From Verrucomicrobia bacterium TMED56 (lineage in GTDB: Bacteria; Verrucomicrobiota; Verrucomicrobiia; Opitutales; Seribacteraceae), in assembly GCA_002167265.1 (NCBI GenBank), contig NHDJ01000039.1:26192-33337 (forward strand): a DNA stretch of 7,146 nt. Direction: 5' to 3'. A program made the position numbers and the translations under genes. Position 1 is the first letter of the stretch; every line of letters starts with the position of its first letter. Positions 6,359 to 7,146 of this stretch are shown here, in pieces. The notes under the pieces are model-generated. The model was not told where the DNA came from. It did not search any database and saw nothing but the letters and a program-made list of their open reading frames with translations.

Positions 6359-6853
6359 CTATTTTTTATGAGACCACAAAGAACTTTGATTTATATGTAA
6401 AGATTCCTTTTCAAGTCCTAAGACCTCAATTTTCCAAGCCACTAGCCGTATTTTATTATCATCCCAATCTTTCCCTGTCAGACCAAGCAAAACTTTTTTT
6501 TGACCAGAAAAATTATCCGGGATGGAGAAATTAAAAACACGTGCCTTCGGGAGTGATGAATCAATCAGGGCCAGTTCAATTTTACTACCACCAATATTGG
6601 AGAGATAATCTGCGGTAAATGGCAGATAAAAATATAATCCGTTTCTGAATTCAGAACTACGCAGAATTATGTATTTACCCGAATATTCTTTTCCAGTGAA
6701 GAGTTCGGGGATTCTTAAAAAATCTTCTTTCGCATGATGCTTTACTTGAACTATCCCTGAAATGGATTCCGAACCATAGCCTAACTTTGCAAAGGGAAAG
6801 GAAATTTGCAGAACACAAAAAATTGTAGCAAGCATCTGATTATGCCCGCACAT
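6359..6853 (-). CDS. Hypothetical protein, probably exported
   Basis: I do not recognise a named family. The 164-residue product begins with a hydrophobic segment (residues 7-22, MLATIFCVLQISFPFA) that resembles a signal peptide but lacks the usual lysine or arginine before it. Cleavage after Ala22 or Gly27 is conceivable. The rest alternates short strand-like segments (YIILRSSE, GLYFYLPF, KIELALID, KVLLGLTG, IRLVAWKIEVLG) and ends in a polar tail containing SSLW, suggesting a small beta-sandwich, perhaps at the cell surface or in the periplasm. I see no cysteine pairs, metal motifs or catalytic signatures. Two starts are possible, ATG at 6853 (8 bases after the previous stop) or ATG at 6835; neither has a clear Shine-Dalgarno. 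The next gene starts one base after its TAG stop. Spacing and coding-frame continuity make it a real gene; its function is unknown. Confidence 0.75.
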   Translation of the reverse strand: MCGHNQMLATIFCVLQISFPFAKLGYGSESISGIVQVKHHAKEDFLRIPELFTGKEYSGKYIILRSSEFRNGLYFYLPFTADYLSNIGGSKIELALIDSSLPKARVFNFSIPDNFSGQKKVLLGLTGKDWDDNKIRLVAWKIEVLGLEKESLHINQSSLWSHKK

Positions 6854-6861
6854 GAAAAGAT

Positions 6862-7137
6862 TTATTCTTTGGGCTTTTCAGCAGGTGTTTCTTCGTTACT
6901 TTTATCCGGTACCTCTACTGCGACATCAGGACCTAAAACATCTTCAGTTTTTGCCTTTTCTGCTACAGGTTCAGGCTTTTCAACTGGAGCAGCTTTCTTA
7001 CGAGCAGTAGCTTTCTTCGTTGGTGCTGAAGCTCTTTTGGAAGCCGTTGGTTTAGTGGATGTAAGAGCAGCTTTTCGACGTGCAAGGTAGGCTGTGCGTC
7101 TGCGGCGCTTGATAAGTTTTTTGTATTGTTTGCCCAT
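6862..7137 (-). CDS. Small charge-polarised KR/A-rich protein, possible nucleic-acid binder
   Basis: A 91-residue protein with a very basic N-terminal half and an acidic C-terminal half. Residues 1-25 (MGKQYKKLIKRRRRTAYLAR and on) carry a run of four arginines. Residues 26-53 are a low-complexity Lys/Ala/Thr/Ser/Pro stretch with KATARKKAAP, reminiscent of histone-H1-like bacterial proteins. From about residue 54 it turns Glu/Pro/Val-rich and acidic, ending EETPAEKPKE. There is no signal peptide or membrane segment. The MGKQY...KRRRR opening recalls a small uncharacterised protein of Opitutae-type Verrucomicrobiota, but this is from memory. A role in nucleoid or RNA binding is inferred from charge alone. 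The ATG start has only nine bases before the window edge and none look like a Shine-Dalgarno. The overlapping plus-strand frame is its antisense. It is the first gene visible of the minus-strand run. Confidence 0.8.
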   Translation of the reverse strand: MGKQYKKLIKRRRRTAYLARRKAALTSTKPTASKRASAPTKKATARKKAAPVEKPEPVAEKAKTEDVLGPDVAVEVPDKSNEETPAEKPKE

Positions 7138-7146
7138 AGGATAGTT

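Noticed and set aside
6307..6534. Plus-strand open frame across the junction of the glycosylase and exported-protein genes
   Set aside because: It is antisense to two supported genes and its translation shows no domain.
6359..6853. Lipoprotein signal in the exported protein (Cys13)
   Set aside because: The sequence around Cys13 (ATIFCVL) lies within the hydrophobic core and lacks the small residues expected before a lipobox cysteine.
6806..7090. Plus-strand open frame of 94 residues rich in Ser, Gly, Ala and Phe
   Set aside because: It lies antisense to the Lys/Ala-rich 91-residue gene, whose GC-biased repetitive codons create open frames on the other strand. It has no homology I recognise, while the minus-strand product has a sensible start and charge layout.

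Overview
The window is densely packed bacterial DNA of moderate GC content, visibly more A/T-rich in its right-hand two thirds. It holds seven complete genes and one gene cut by the left edge, with almost no non-coding DNA. The longest gap is 65 bases, and I see no RNA genes, CRISPR arrays, insertion sequences or integration sites. The small KR-rich protein at the right end, together with the style of the repair glycosylase and the fused transporter ATPase, reminds me of Verrucomicrobiota (Opitutae/Puniceicoccales-like). That assignment is recollection, not a search result, and confidence is low to moderate. None of the seven visible gene starts has a well-placed Shine-Dalgarno sequence.

Layout. 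Plus strand, 1-2093: the end of a peptide-type ABC transporter operon, made up of a DppC/OppC-like permease (C-terminal 113 residues only) and a fused DppD-DppF/YejF-type double ATPase. The two overlap by one base. Minus strand, 7137 down to 2090, in transcription order: a 91-residue charge-polarised small protein; a 164-residue unrecognised, probably exported protein; an OGG1-type 8-oxoguanine DNA glycosylase with a TTG start; then, after the 65-base gap, a circularly permuted ATP-grasp protein, an alpha-E protein and a transglutaminase-like cysteine enzyme. The two strands converge at 2090-2093, where the TAG stop codons of the two facing genes share the palindrome CTAG.

How the genes may work together. 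The ATP-grasp / alpha-E / transglutaminase trio (2090-5407) is a recurrent cluster in bacteria. It is thought to form or modify peptide (amide) bonds, but its product and physiological role remain largely undefined, and it is the most interesting system here. The Anbu proteasome-like peptidase that often accompanies these families is not in this window. The glycosylase removes oxidised guanine from DNA. Its lesion pocket looks intact, but two of the three residues that recognise the opposite cytosine in human OGG1 are replaced. The peptide transporter faces the trio tail to tail, so a substrate link between them is only speculative.
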